NCBI GenBank assembly: GCA_016784195.1
Contig: JADHVE010000004.1
Span: 1 to 31,380 of the forward strand
Length of the DNA stretch: 31,380 nt
Direction: 5' to 3'
Source: Candidatus Woesearchaeota archaeon
Lineage (GTDB): Archaea > Nanobdellota > Nanobdellia > Woesearchaeales > GW2011-AR4
Both the position numbers and the translations under genes were made by a program. Within the stretch, counting starts at the first letter, position 1; every line of letters starts with the position of its first letter. The notes under the pieces were generated by a model. It was not told the origin of the DNA, did not search any database, and saw only the letters and a program-made list of their open reading frames with translations. Below, one piece after another: positions 6,114 to 13,567 of the stretch.

Positions 6114-8351
6114 CTACCTAGAAAACTCCTCAACCTTTGCTCCAGTAACTTTAATCAAATCCTTGCCAGACATTTTAATACTTCTTGTATGGCTGCCGGC
6201 ATTAAACGCAGCAACCTTGTTCTCAGTAACCTTCTTATCAAGATAAACAGGAATATTGAACAAATTCCCAAAAGGAGGAACACTCCCCATATTACAATCA
6301 GAAACTTTCTTAACTTGTTTGGCATCTGCTAACTCAACGTTTTTAACCTTCATTATGTTCTTTAGCTTCTCAAAATCAAGCTCTTTATCTCCTGAAACGA
6401 CTGCCTGCACAAATCCTTTCTCAGTCCTGCAGATTAATGCTTTGCAACCCTGCCTTAACTCTGTTCCTCGTATTTCAGCTGCCTCTTTGCTTGTATAAAC
6501 GGGCTTATGCTCCATAACCTCATACTTGATACCCTTCATGTTCAAAAGTCCAATGATTTTCTCAAAAACAGCATTCTTTTCTTTTTTCTTGACCAAATCC
6601 ATCTTTATATTCAGCTCATTCAGCTGCTCATCATCAACCTCAGAAGGAGAATCCTCCATCAAGGACTGCGCAGCCTTGTTTTTTGGAAACACAATAACCT
6701 CTCTTATGGATTCATTACCTGTTAAGATTGTAGCTATCCTGTCTAAACCAAAAGCAATTCCTCCATGTGGCGGAGCTCCATACCTAAAAGCATCCAGCAA
6801 AAACCCAAACCGTTCCTCTGCCTTTTCTTTTGAGATTCCCAAAATATTAAACATCTTCTCCTGGATTTCTCTTTCATGGATTCTTATTGAGCCTCCGCCT
6901 ATCTCTACACCATTCAAAGTTATATCATAGGCTTTTGACTTTGCCTTAGCAGGCTCTTTATCCAGCAATTCCATATCCTCATCTTTTGGGCTGGTAAAAG
7001 GATGGTGGATTGCAATATGCTTCTGCTCATCTTCGTCAAACTCAACTAAAGGAAAATCAGTAACCCACATAAAATTATATTTTTTATTATCAATCAGATT
7101 CAATTTCCTGCCTAGCTTAAGCCTTAACTCTCCTAATGCAACATCAACAACATGATGCTTAGGGTCTGCCACAAATAACAACAAATCCCCTTTCCGGGCA
7201 TCCATCTTTTTAATCATGTTATTTAGTATTCTGCCGTCAAAAAACTTCACAATAGAGCTTTCAGGGCCTTTATCTGTTATCTTTATCCAAGCTAACCCTT
7301 TTGCACCATATATTCCAACAAGCTCTGTTAATTCTTCTATCTCTTTTCTACTGAATCCTGCGCAGCTTTTTGCATTTATTCCTTTGACTTTGCCTCCTGA
7401 GCTAATAACACTTGTAAAAACCTTAAAGTCACTGCCTTTTACAATCTCAGTCAGATCCATCAAGAACAGATCAAACCTGGTATCCGGCTTATCACTACCA
7501 TATTTTTCCATGGATTCCTGATAAGTCATTCTCGGAAATGGTATCTTCAGGTTTACATCTAAAACCTCTTTCCATATCTGCTTTAGCATCCGATCCATGA
7601 TACCATAAATGTCTTCCTCATCAATAAAACTCATCTCAACATCTATCTGCGTGAATTCAGGCTGCCGGTCTGCCCGTAAATCTTCATCCCTAAAGCACCT
7701 TGCTATCTGAAAATACCTATCAAATCCACTGACCATCAACAGCTGCTTAAACAACTGAGGGCTTTGAGGCAGTGCATAAAACTTTCCAGCATGTACTCTG
7801 CTGGGAACTAAATAATCTCTAGCCCCTTCTGGAGTTGACTTTGCCATTATCGGAGTTTCAATCTCCAAAAACCCTTCTTTATCAAAAAAATCCCTAACAG
7901 ATTTTGTAGTTTTATACCTAACCAGAATATTTTTTTGCATAACAGGTCTTCTCAAATCAAGATATCTGTATTTGAGCCTCATATCCTCATTAGCCTCTTT
8001 CCGATCATCTATCTCTAATGGAGGAGTATCTGCTTTGTTTAGAATTTCAAGCTTATCAGCCAAGATTTCTATCTCCCCAGTATTTAAGTTCGGGTTCTCT
8101 AATTCTTTCCCTCTTGCTCTTACCTTCCCCTCAATAAATAAAACATCTTCTCTGCCCAAATGCTCTGCTTTCTTATGCACTTCCTTATTATGCTTAGGAT
8201 CAAAAACTGCCTGAGTAATTCCATACCGATCTCTTAAATCAATAAAGATTATGCCTCCATGGTCCCTTCTGGAATTATTCCAGCCTGTCAGTTTAACATT
8301 CTTTTTAATATCTTTTTTCCTCAAATCCCCACAGGTATGAGTTCTTTTCAT
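6114..8351 (-). CDS. aspS: Bacterial-type aspartyl-tRNA synthetase fused to a YbaK-type editing domain
   Basis: Charges tRNA with aspartate. In order: OB-fold anticodon-binding domain (about 1-110; VKLTGWNNSRRDHGGIIFIDLRD), class II catalytic core with motif 2 (CFRDEDLRADRQPEFTQ, 219-235), the bacterial-type GAD insertion (about 300-410), and motif 3 (GAPPHGGIAFGLDRI, 525-539). A bacterial AspRS normally ends near residue 585-590. Here a linker leads into ~150 more residues of a YbaK/ProX-type aminoacyl-tRNA deacylase (about 595-745), with the family's catalytic Lys (GCKALICR, Lys637), GSVPPFG and FNAGSHTRSI. The fusion lies in one uninterrupted frame. The gene starts 26 bases after a TATA box (leaderless). 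An archaeon with bacterial-type AspRS implies gene transfer. The substrate of the editing domain cannot be told from sequence. Confidence 0.94.
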   Translation of the reverse strand: MKRTHTCGDLRKKDIKKNVKLTGWNNSRRDHGGIIFIDLRDRYGITQAVFDPKHNKEVHKKAEHLGREDVLFIEGKVRARGKELENPNLNTGEIEILADKLEILNKADTPPLEIDDRKEANEDMRLKYRYLDLRRPVMQKNILVRYKTTKSVRDFFDKEGFLEIETPIMAKSTPEGARDYLVPSRVHAGKFYALPQSPQLFKQLLMVSGFDRYFQIARCFRDEDLRADRQPEFTQIDVEMSFIDEEDIYGIMDRMLKQIWKEVLDVNLKIPFPRMTYQESMEKYGSDKPDTRFDLFLMDLTEIVKGSDFKVFTSVISSGGKVKGINAKSCAGFSRKEIEELTELVGIYGAKGLAWIKITDKGPESSIVKFFDGRILNNMIKKMDARKGDLLLFVADPKHHVVDVALGELRLKLGRKLNLIDNKKYNFMWVTDFPLVEFDEDEQKHIAIHHPFTSPKDEDMELLDKEPAKAKSKAYDITLNGVEIGGGSIRIHEREIQEKMFNILGISKEKAEERFGFLLDAFRYGAPPHGGIAFGLDRIATILTGNESIREVIVFPKNKAAQSLMEDSPSEVDDEQLNELNIKMDLVKKKEKNAVFEKIIGLLNMKGIKYEVMEHKPVYTSKEAAEIRGTELRQGCKALICRTEKGFVQAVVSGDKELDFEKLKNIMKVKNVELADAKQVKKVSDCNMGSVPPFGNLFNIPVYLDKKVTENKVAAFNAGSHTRSIKMSGKDLIKVTGAKVEEFSR

Positions 8352-8373
8352 AAAGTATGTTATTCAGAAGATA

Positions 8374-8381
8374 TTTATAAA
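8374..8381 (-). promoter_or_regulatory. TATA box of aspS
   Basis: Minus-strand TTTATAAA centred about 26 bases before the aspS ATG predicts a leaderless message. Confidence 0.6.
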
Positions 8382-8459
8382 GTTTGTTAAATTTTTATTG
8401 ATCCTTTTTTGACTATTGAATTCTTAACACTCAAGTCCATTGGAATAGTTTTTTTTTCG

Positions 8460-8468
8460 TTGATTCAA
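8460..8468. repeat. Palindrome TTGATTCAA, copy 1
   Basis: Odd-centred perfect palindrome, repeated exactly at 8499-8507. It is positioned about 10 bases upstream of the TATA box of the following gene. Confidence 0.35.
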
Positions 8469-8477
8469 TCAAAAACA

Positions 8478-8485
8478 TTTTAAAT
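8478..8485 (+). promoter_or_regulatory. TATA box of the queuosine-precursor transporter gene
   Basis: TTTAAATA centred 25 bases upstream of the ATG at 8507, flanked on both sides by the TTGATTCAA palindrome. Confidence 0.5.
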
Positions 8486-8498
8486 AATCCAGTTTTAC

Positions 8499-8507
8499 TT
8501 GATTCAA
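8499..8507. repeat. Palindrome TTGATTCAA, copy 2
   Basis: Second exact copy. Its last base is the A of the start codon, so it covers the predicted transcription start. With copy 1 it brackets the promoter as a paired operator would. Confidence 0.35.
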
Positions 8508-9214
8508 TGCTCAACGAACTATTATGGATTTTATTGTTGTTTGTAACTTTCATAATCCAGATTCTGGCTTATAGGTTCTTTGGAAAAAACGGCCTGTATG
8601 CATGGATTGCAATTGCAATTATCTTAGCTAACATACAGGTAATGAAAACCATAGGCTTTTTCGGTTTAGTGACTGCTTTAGGGAATATTATATACGGAAC
8701 CACATTCTTAACAACAGATATCTTATCTGAAAATTACGGAAAAAAAGAGGCAAAAAAAGCAGTCTGGATTGGCTTTTTTATGTTAATCTCTGTTACAATC
8801 ATAATGCAGATTACATTGTTTTTTACTCCACATTCAACAGATAATTTAAGCCCTGCTTTACAGCAGATTTTTGGTTTACTGCCAAGAATAACCATTGCAA
8901 GTTTAACAGCTTATTTGATTTCACAATTCCATGATATCTGGGCTTTCGAATTCTGGAAAAAAATGTTTAAAGGAAAACACCTATGGTTTAGAAACAACCT
9001 TTCAACAATGACCTCTCAGTTAATTGACAATGTTATTTTCACATGGATAGCCTTTATCGGCTTTTTCGGCCTGTTCGGTTGGAACCAAGTTTTCACATGG
9101 GACATTATAATTCAGATATTCTTAGTTTCTTATACAATGAAATGGTTTGTTGCTTTGTTAGACACACCGTTTGTTTATTTATCAAAAATTATTAAGAAAA
9201 AGTATTATTCTTGA
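8507..9214 (+). CDS. yhhQ: Queuosine precursor transporter (YhhQ/VUT family)
   Basis: Integral membrane importer of queuosine precursors (preQ0, preQ1 or queuine, depending on the member), 235 residues with about six hydrophobic helices. Family marks are the early hydrophobic helix pair, IQVMKTIGFFGL, GNIIYGTTFLTTDILSENYGKKEAKK (residues about 60-85; the FxTTDxLSExYGKKxA signature), and the late FRNNLSTMTSQLIDNVIFTWIAF segment. Two genes away on the opposite strand is a bacterial-type tRNA-guanine transglycosylase, which supports a queuosine salvage role. The 3' end overlaps the convergent membrane protein gene by 23 bases. The transported species cannot be decided from sequence. Confidence 0.9.
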   Translation: MLNELLWILLLFVTFIIQILAYRFFGKNGLYAWIAIAIILANIQVMKTIGFFGLVTALGNIIYGTTFLTTDILSENYGKKEAKKAVWIGFFMLISVTIIMQITLFFTPHSTDNLSPALQQIFGLLPRITIASLTAYLISQFHDIWAFEFWKKMFKGKHLWFRNNLSTMTSQLIDNVIFTWIAFIGFFGLFGWNQVFTWDIIIQIFLVSYTMKWFVALLDTPFVYLSKIIKKKYYS

Positions 9215-9740
9215 AAAAATCTGAATCAAATTTCTTGAATGAAAATAGTTTTGTTTTTTTTATAATAAAGAATGTTAGAAAAACAAGGGATAAAACAAGG
9301 ACAATTGAAATATAAAAAGGAATCAAATTGGGATATGTATTCTGTAGTAAAAATTTAAAATCAGATTTATCAAGACTCATCAAGTAATTAATAATAACAT
9401 CTAGAATCGGAATAAGAACAAAATATTTAACAAATTTTAATTTGTTATAGTTAAACAAGATTATTAAAAGGAGCATAAAAGAAAAAAAGTAAGGCATCAT
9501 AAAGAAGAAGAATTGTATAACCTGGGACGATTTTTCTATTCCTTCACAAGAAACTTCAAAACGATTTTGTATTGGTTCTAACCCACTCATTAAACATATT
9601 AGACTATGATTGGTCTCGTGCATAAACGAATAAATAGAATGAGTGACCCATAGAGAAATACCTATAAATCCAATCACATAACAAATGTATGCTATTATTT
9701 TAATAACTTGTTTATTAATGAAATTTATTTTTTTAACCAT
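9192..9740 (-). CDS. Small membrane protein with HExxH motif, possible M50-like metallopeptidase
   Basis: 182 residues, about four hydrophobic segments (near 12-34, 72-95, 104-120 and 140-162). In the first membrane region it has FMHETNHSLICLMSG, which fits the pattern HExxHxxxxxxxG of site-2-protease (M50) active sites. A later helix carries LIPILDVIINY, whose Asp could be the third zinc ligand. The protein is short for M50 and the match is confined to these motifs, so a catalytically dead or unrelated membrane protein is possible. Its ATG lies within the last codons of tgt (16-base overlap), so it is probably translated from the same message, and its 3' end overlaps yhhQ. Confidence 0.55.
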   Translation of the reverse strand: MVKKINFINKQVIKIIAYICYVIGFIGISLWVTHSIYSFMHETNHSLICLMSGLEPIQNRFEVSCEGIEKSSQVIQFFFFMMPYFFSFMLLLIILFNYNKLKFVKYFVLIPILDVIINYLMSLDKSDFKFLLQNTYPNLIPFYISIVLVLSLVFLTFFIIKKTKLFSFKKFDSDFFKNNTFS

Positions 9741-10921
9741 CTCTTTTTCAACCTGTTAAATCCATCCTCTTTTATACTTCTCCTTATCTCATCCATCAGC
9801 CTCAGAATAAAATTAACATTATGTAGAGAAGCCAGCCTAAAATACAACAGTTCACTTGCAACAAACAAATGCCTTAAATAAGCCCTAGAAAAATTCTCGC
9901 AGGTATAACAATTACAATTTCTATCAGCAGGCTTCTCATCTTCCTTAAACTTTCCTCGGCTTATATTAATCCTAAACTTATTCTTTTTATCTCCTTTCTC
10001 TTTTGGAGAAACATACAGATAGCCTCTCCTGGCCCACCTTGTCGGTGCCACACAATCAAACATATCTATTCCTCTTTCAACCGATTCAAACAAATCCTCA
10101 ACAGCACCTATCCCAAGCAGATGAATCGGCTTTTTCTTATCCAATAAAGGGATACACCACTCAAGAATGTTATGCATATCTTCTTTATTCTTTCCTAAGC
10201 TTCCACCGATTGCATGCCCTTCAAAATCCTGATTATTGATAAACTTCGAGCTAAAAATCCTTAAATCCTTATACTCTCCCCCTTGAACAATCCCAAAAAG
10301 AGCCTGTTTCTTATCCTTATATCTTAAAGACTCTAATGCCCAGTCATGAGTTCTTCTTAAAGCCCTCTTTGTATATTCATAACCTGACAAAGGACTTGTA
10401 CACTCATCAAAAGCCATTATGATATCTGCTCCGAGGTTGGACTGAATTTTCATAGATTTCTCAGGAGTTAATCTTATTTTATCTCCATTAACCGGGCTTT
10501 TGAAAGTAACCCCAAAATTATCAATTTCAGCTTGTTTTTTGTTTTTTATTTTGTTTTTTTTACTGGCAAATATATTTCCAATCTTTCCAATTCCATGCTC
10601 CATTCCAAACCCCAAAGAAAAAGCCTGAAACCCACCTGAATCAGTTATTATCGGCTTGTTCCAGTTCATGAACTTATGCAAACCCCCTAACTGTTTAACC
10701 AATCCATCACCAGGCCTCATATGCAGATGGTAAGTATTAGCCAAAACAGCTTCAGCCTTTGATTTATCCAAATCGTCATTGCCCAAGCTCCTGACAGTAG
10801 CAGCAGTAGCAACAGGAACAAAAGCAGGAGTCTTAAAAGAGCCATGCGCAGTTTTCACTATCCCAGTTCGAGCCCGGGTTTTCTTATACTCATCAATTAT
10901 CTTAAAACTAAACTTGACCAT
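9725..10921 (-). CDS. tgt: Bacterial-type tRNA-guanine transglycosylase
   Basis: Exchanges guanine in tRNA for a queuosine-type base. The 398-residue length with no C-terminal PUA domain is that of bacterial queuine TGT (position 34), not of archaeosine TGT (position 15). Visible residues: IITDSGGFQ with Asp94; VQGGEYKDLR (212-221); GIDMFDCVAPTRWARRG with the probable nucleophile Asp289; and a zinc site CNCYTC plus His367 (Cys336, Cys338, Cys341). The base-recognition loop reads GGSLGKNKEDM (239-249), where E. coli-like preQ1 enzymes have GGLAVGE, so queuine or another precursor is possible. A Lys-rich insertion (about 117-135) is unusual. The adjacent yhhQ transporter suggests salvage. No ribosome binding site is seen, so the start is probably leaderless. 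Confidence 0.92.
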   Translation of the reverse strand: MVKFSFKIIDEYKKTRARTGIVKTAHGSFKTPAFVPVATAATVRSLGNDDLDKSKAEAVLANTYHLHMRPGDGLVKQLGGLHKFMNWNKPIITDSGGFQAFSLGFGMEHGIGKIGNIFASKKNKIKNKKQAEIDNFGVTFKSPVNGDKIRLTPEKSMKIQSNLGADIIMAFDECTSPLSGYEYTKRALRRTHDWALESLRYKDKKQALFGIVQGGEYKDLRIFSSKFINNQDFEGHAIGGSLGKNKEDMHNILEWCIPLLDKKKPIHLLGIGAVEDLFESVERGIDMFDCVAPTRWARRGYLYVSPKEKGDKKNKFRINISRGKFKEDEKPADRNCNCYTCENFSRAYLRHLFVASELLYFRLASLHNVNFILRLMDEIRRSIKEDGFNRLKKRWLKK

Positions 10922-11062
10922 ACCAGAAAAAGAATTTTTGTTTGTTTTTAATCATTTTTATTTTTACCCTGTATTTAAAACAATTAAGTTCTTTGATACT
11001 ATGGCAATTATTGTACTCCTTATTCATTCTAGATTGAAGGTAATAATTATTCAATAAAAAGA

Positions 11063-11635
11063 TTATTCCATCATGCCTTTAATTTTAGCATCAAAAATAA
11101 TGTCTTCTATCTTTTTCAGGTTCCATTTTATAGAATCAGACTTCTTCCTTAATTCTCCATTCCTAAGGTTAAACTTCAAAAATTCTCCATAAATTTCCTC
11201 AACCAGTTCCTTAATCAAAAGAGCATCTTTAAATTTCTTCTTGATAATGTCATTGACAGCTTTCCTACCTACCTCTCCAGTCAGATCGCACAGTCCCATA
11301 AGGTAATCCACTGCATTTATCTTCAAACTTGCTTTGGTAGGAATTTTTTTATGTTTCACAAATCCATAATAACATAAAGCTTCAGCATATTCCTGATAAG
11401 CAACTTGGTGTATATTAACATCAACAATAATATTTATAGCATCCAGCTTAGTTTTCTTTTTCTTTATCTCATTAACATACTTAGAGGCCTCATCCAGATT
11501 ACCCCTGTGAATACTGTAAATCAACCTCTTTGAAATGCTGATAATATCTCTGGAAAGAATTATAAGCTCTTCTCTTACTTTATCTGATTTTCCCATCTCT
11601 TGCCTTATTTTAGCAAATTCCTGTTTATTAAGCAT
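11063..11635 (-). CDS. Translin-family RNA/DNA-binding protein
   Basis: Archaeal translin homologue (COG2178 type), 190 residues, all-helical. Characteristic segments are REELIILSRDIISISKRLIYSIHRG (about 18-42), QEYAEALCYYGF (about 91-102), NAVDYLMGLCDLTGEVGRKAVN (about 116-137) and a C-terminal helix with LRKKSDSIKWNLKKIEDII. Eukaryotic translin forms octameric nucleases/RNA-binding rings with TRAX; the archaeal role is uncertain. The frame stays open for 26 codons further upstream, and an ATG at 11654-11656 is in frame, but a TATA box (11658-11666) lies directly against that ATG. Only the ATG at 11633-11635, 27 bases from the TATA, can be the leaderless start, and the residues before it look unlike the family. 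Confidence 0.85.
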   Translation of the reverse strand: MLNKQEFAKIRQEMGKSDKVREELIILSRDIISISKRLIYSIHRGNLDEASKYVNEIKKKKTKLDAINIIVDVNIHQVAYQEYAEALCYYGFVKHKKIPTKASLKINAVDYLMGLCDLTGEVGRKAVNDIIKKKFKDALLIKELVEEIYGEFLKFNLRNGELRKKSDSIKWNLKKIEDIIFDAKIKGMME

Positions 11636-11657
11636 TTTATCATTTAATTTCACCATA

Positions 11658-11666
11658 TTTATAAAT
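11658..11666 (-). promoter_or_regulatory. TATA box that fixes the translin gene start
   Basis: Minus-strand ATTTATAAA, centred 27 bases from the ATG at 11633-11635. It excludes the longer in-frame starts. Confidence 0.6.
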
Positions 11667-11682
11667 CTTTTTGAAAAACAAA

Positions 11683-11704
11683 CCCTTGCCAGTTTTGGCA
11701 AGGG
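11683..11704. repeat. Perfect 8-bp inverted repeat upstream of the translin gene
   Basis: CCCTTGCC (11683-11690) and GGCAAGGG (11697-11704) separated by six bases. It is unusually GC-rich for this region and stands 17 bases upstream of the translin TATA box. It could be an operator, or a terminator hairpin for the opposite strand; no T-run follows directly on either strand. Confidence 0.5.
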
Positions 11705-11795
11705 TATTTCCAAGATTTTTATAAAACCTCAAAGTTTTTCAAGATTTTTTTACAGGTAAAACAAACAAACAAAAATCCTTAATTTTTCCAAGATT

Positions 11796-11816
11796 TGTTT
11801 TTACTTCGTAAAAACA
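11796..11816. repeat. Perfect 9-bp inverted repeat upstream of the membrane-protein cluster
   Basis: TGTTTTTAC and GTAAAAACA separated by TTC, ending four bases before the TATA box of the 11853 gene. Its position suggests an operator for the cluster. Confidence 0.5.
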
Positions 11817-11819
11817 AAA

Positions 11820-11830
11820 CATTTAAATAC
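11820..11830 (+). promoter_or_regulatory. TATA box of the membrane-protein cluster
   Basis: CATTTAAATAC centred about 27 bases before the ATG at 11853, so the first gene is probably leaderless. Confidence 0.55.
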
Positions 11831-11852
11831 CATATATTCCAATAAATAGAAT

Positions 11853-12398
11853 ATGGCAGATACAGCTCTAAGAGGTATTTTCATATTCTTGGAAAAAGTA
11901 GGCTTGTTTGACATACTTCTGCCATTTATACTTGTTTTTACTATTCTCTTTGCGATTCTGGAAAAAACAAAGGTTTTCGGAACAGACGATATAGAAGGGA
12001 AAAAATATCCCAAAAAAAACCTTAATGCAATTGCCTCATTTGCAATAGCATTCCTTGTTGTTGCTTCAACAAAACTTGTAGGAATAATAAATGAAGTCGT
12101 GGCAAACACTACTTTGCTGCTTTTGCTTTCAATACTTTTCCTGCTATTAGTCGGTTCTTTCTTTAAAGAAGGAGACCCAGTTTATTTAGAAGGGGGCTGG
12201 AAAGTTTTGTTTATGGTTATTATGTTTATAGGAATAATCTTAATCTTTCTTAACTCACTAGGCTGGTTGGAAAATACATGGCAGTACTTCGGAGGGACCA
12301 GCAAAGGAGAAGCTATAGGGGTAGTAGTGATGATCATTGTTGTTATCCTATTTATAATGGCAATCATAAAAGAGCCAAAAAAATCAACTGCTAAATAG
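11853..12398 (+). CDS. Four-helix membrane protein, first of three in tandem
   Basis: Unrecognised family. 181 residues, with hydrophobic segments near 18-38, 62-85, 90-108, 124-142 and 157-172 and a short Lys-rich tail. The N-terminal segment (FLEKVGLFDILLPFILVFTI, then LFAILEKTKVFG) matches the second gene (FFEVLEKWGLIDILLPFLLI, then LFAVLEKTHILG) almost position for position, so the two are paralogues. A charged loop (about 44-58) separates helices 1 and 2, followed by NLNAIASFAIAF as in the partner (NLNAVLSLVFSL). The genes sit upstream of coiled-coil proteins and a pilus-type ATPase/TadC pair. Function is unknown; a membrane scaffold of an appendage or secretion apparatus is a guess from context. 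Confidence 0.75.
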   Translation: MADTALRGIFIFLEKVGLFDILLPFILVFTILFAILEKTKVFGTDDIEGKKYPKKNLNAIASFAIAFLVVASTKLVGIINEVVANTTLLLLLSILFLLLVGSFFKEGDPVYLEGGWKVLFMVIMFIGIILIFLNSLGWLENTWQYFGGTSKGEAIGVVVMIIVVILFIMAIIKEPKKSTAK

Positions 12399-12447
12399 CA
12401 AAATTTAAAAACATATCATATCCAGATTAACCAAAGAGGTGTAAAAC

Positions 12448-13050
12448 ATGGCAAGTAACGTATACCAGCTTAAAGGATTCTTTGAAGTATTAGAAAAATG
12501 GGGTTTAATCGATATTTTACTTCCATTCCTGCTAATTTTCACAATACTATTTGCGGTGTTGGAAAAAACACATATTTTAGGGGCAGATAAAAGAAACCTA
12601 AATGCAGTATTATCATTAGTATTTTCCCTGATAGTTATAGTGCCTCACGCAACAGGCAATTACCCTGCAGGCTATGACCCTGTACAGATATTAAATGCTG
12701 CTTTGCCTTCTGTCTCACTAATTGCTGTAGCAATCGTCATGCTTCTGATAATGATTGGCTTATTTGCCCACGATAAAGTTATGCTTGGATTGACAATGCC
12801 CGGCTGGGTAGCCTTAGTTTCTGTCATAACCATAGTACTAATATTTGGTTCTGCTGCAGGATGGTATGCATCAGGTTTTAATTCCTGGTTAGAGAGCATA
12901 TTTGGTTCTGATGCTTTAGCAATTGTTATTATGCTGGTTGTATTTGGAGTTATAATAGCTTTTATAACAAGTGGCGGAAAAGCAGATGACGCAGGTGGCA
13001 TAGTAAAAAAGATGGGCTTTGACTTTCAACGCTTGTTCGGCGGAAAATAA
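12448..13050 (+). CDS. Four-helix membrane protein, second of three in tandem
   Basis: 200 residues, paralogue of the preceding gene through the shared N-terminal module LEKxGLxDILLPFxLxFTILFAxLEKT and the following NLNAV/I segment. About four further hydrophobic helices span residues 85-190. The C-terminus is polar and basic (VKKMGFDFQRLFGGK), probably cytoplasmic. It starts after a clear ribosome binding site (GAGGTG, about 8 bases before the ATG), 49 bases after the first gene, and ends seven bases before the third, so the three form one operon. Function is unknown. Confidence 0.75.
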   Translation: MASNVYQLKGFFEVLEKWGLIDILLPFLLIFTILFAVLEKTHILGADKRNLNAVLSLVFSLIVIVPHATGNYPAGYDPVQILNAALPSVSLIAVAIVMLLIMIGLFAHDKVMLGLTMPGWVALVSVITIVLIFGSAAGWYASGFNSWLESIFGSDALAIVIMLVVFGVIIAFITSGGKADDAGGIVKKMGFDFQRLFGGK

Positions 13051-13057
13051 ATAAAAA

Positions 13058-13567
13058 ATGGCAACTTTCTTGGATGTAACGGGTTTGCAGTATTTCTCAA
13101 ACATTTTTGCATTCCTTTTTGTATGGCTGCTCATATATGCCCTTCTTATGTACACCAAGATATTTAGCAACAACCACTGGATAGCTGCATTAATAGGCTT
13201 GATTATAGGGCTGTTTACATTATTCACTCCGGCAGTAACAGGCGCAATTATAGCTATAGCGCCGTGGTTTGCTTTATTGTTTGTATTTGTAATGTTGATT
13301 GGCGTTGCCGGAAATATATTTGGGGCAGGCAGTGAACTAACACAATTTCCTGCTTTTAAAGGCATCTTGTTTACAATAATCATCATAATTTTTGTTGTAG
13401 GAATTTTAGGTTATGTACGGAACCAGATAAGCGTGCCGGAAGAAATAACTGAAGAAAGTGATTTTTCAAAAATAACTAATGTAGTATTTCATCCAAAATT
13501 CATAGGCATGGTCTTTGTTATGATAGTTTCTGTATTTACAATAGCCCTGCTAACCGCAAAACAATAG
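13058..13567 (+). CDS. Four-helix membrane protein, third of three in tandem
   Basis: 169 residues with the same layout as the two preceding proteins but more diverged: LQYFSNIFAFLFVWLLIYALL then MYTKIF in place of the LLPFxLxFTILFAxLEKT module, followed by NHWIAALIGLIIGLFTLF. A hydrophilic loop (about 125-145, acidic, EEITEESDF) lies before the last helix (about 148-166). Its stop codon is immediately adjacent to the stop of the convergent coiled-coil gene, with no base between them. That back-to-back packing supports both as real genes. Function is unknown. Confidence 0.7.
   Translation: MATFLDVTGLQYFSNIFAFLFVWLLIYALLMYTKIFSNNHWIAALIGLIIGLFTLFTPAVTGAIIAIAPWFALLFVFVMLIGVAGNIFGAGSELTQFPAFKGILFTIIIIIFVVGILGYVRNQISVPEEITEESDFSKITNVVFHPKFIGMVFVMIVSVFTIALLTAKQ

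Noticed and set aside
11654..11713. Longer N-termini for the translin protein (starts at 11713 or 11656)
   Set aside because: The TATA box at 11658-11666 lies inside or against these starts, and the extra residues are unlike the family; the ATG at 11633-11635 fits a leaderless start.
11801..13386. Minus-strand ORFs opposite the membrane-protein triplet (11801-12109, 12672-13001, 12916-13386)
   Set aside because: They are antisense shadows: they lack ribosome binding sites or TATA boxes, and the plus-strand frames have paralogy, packing and signals.
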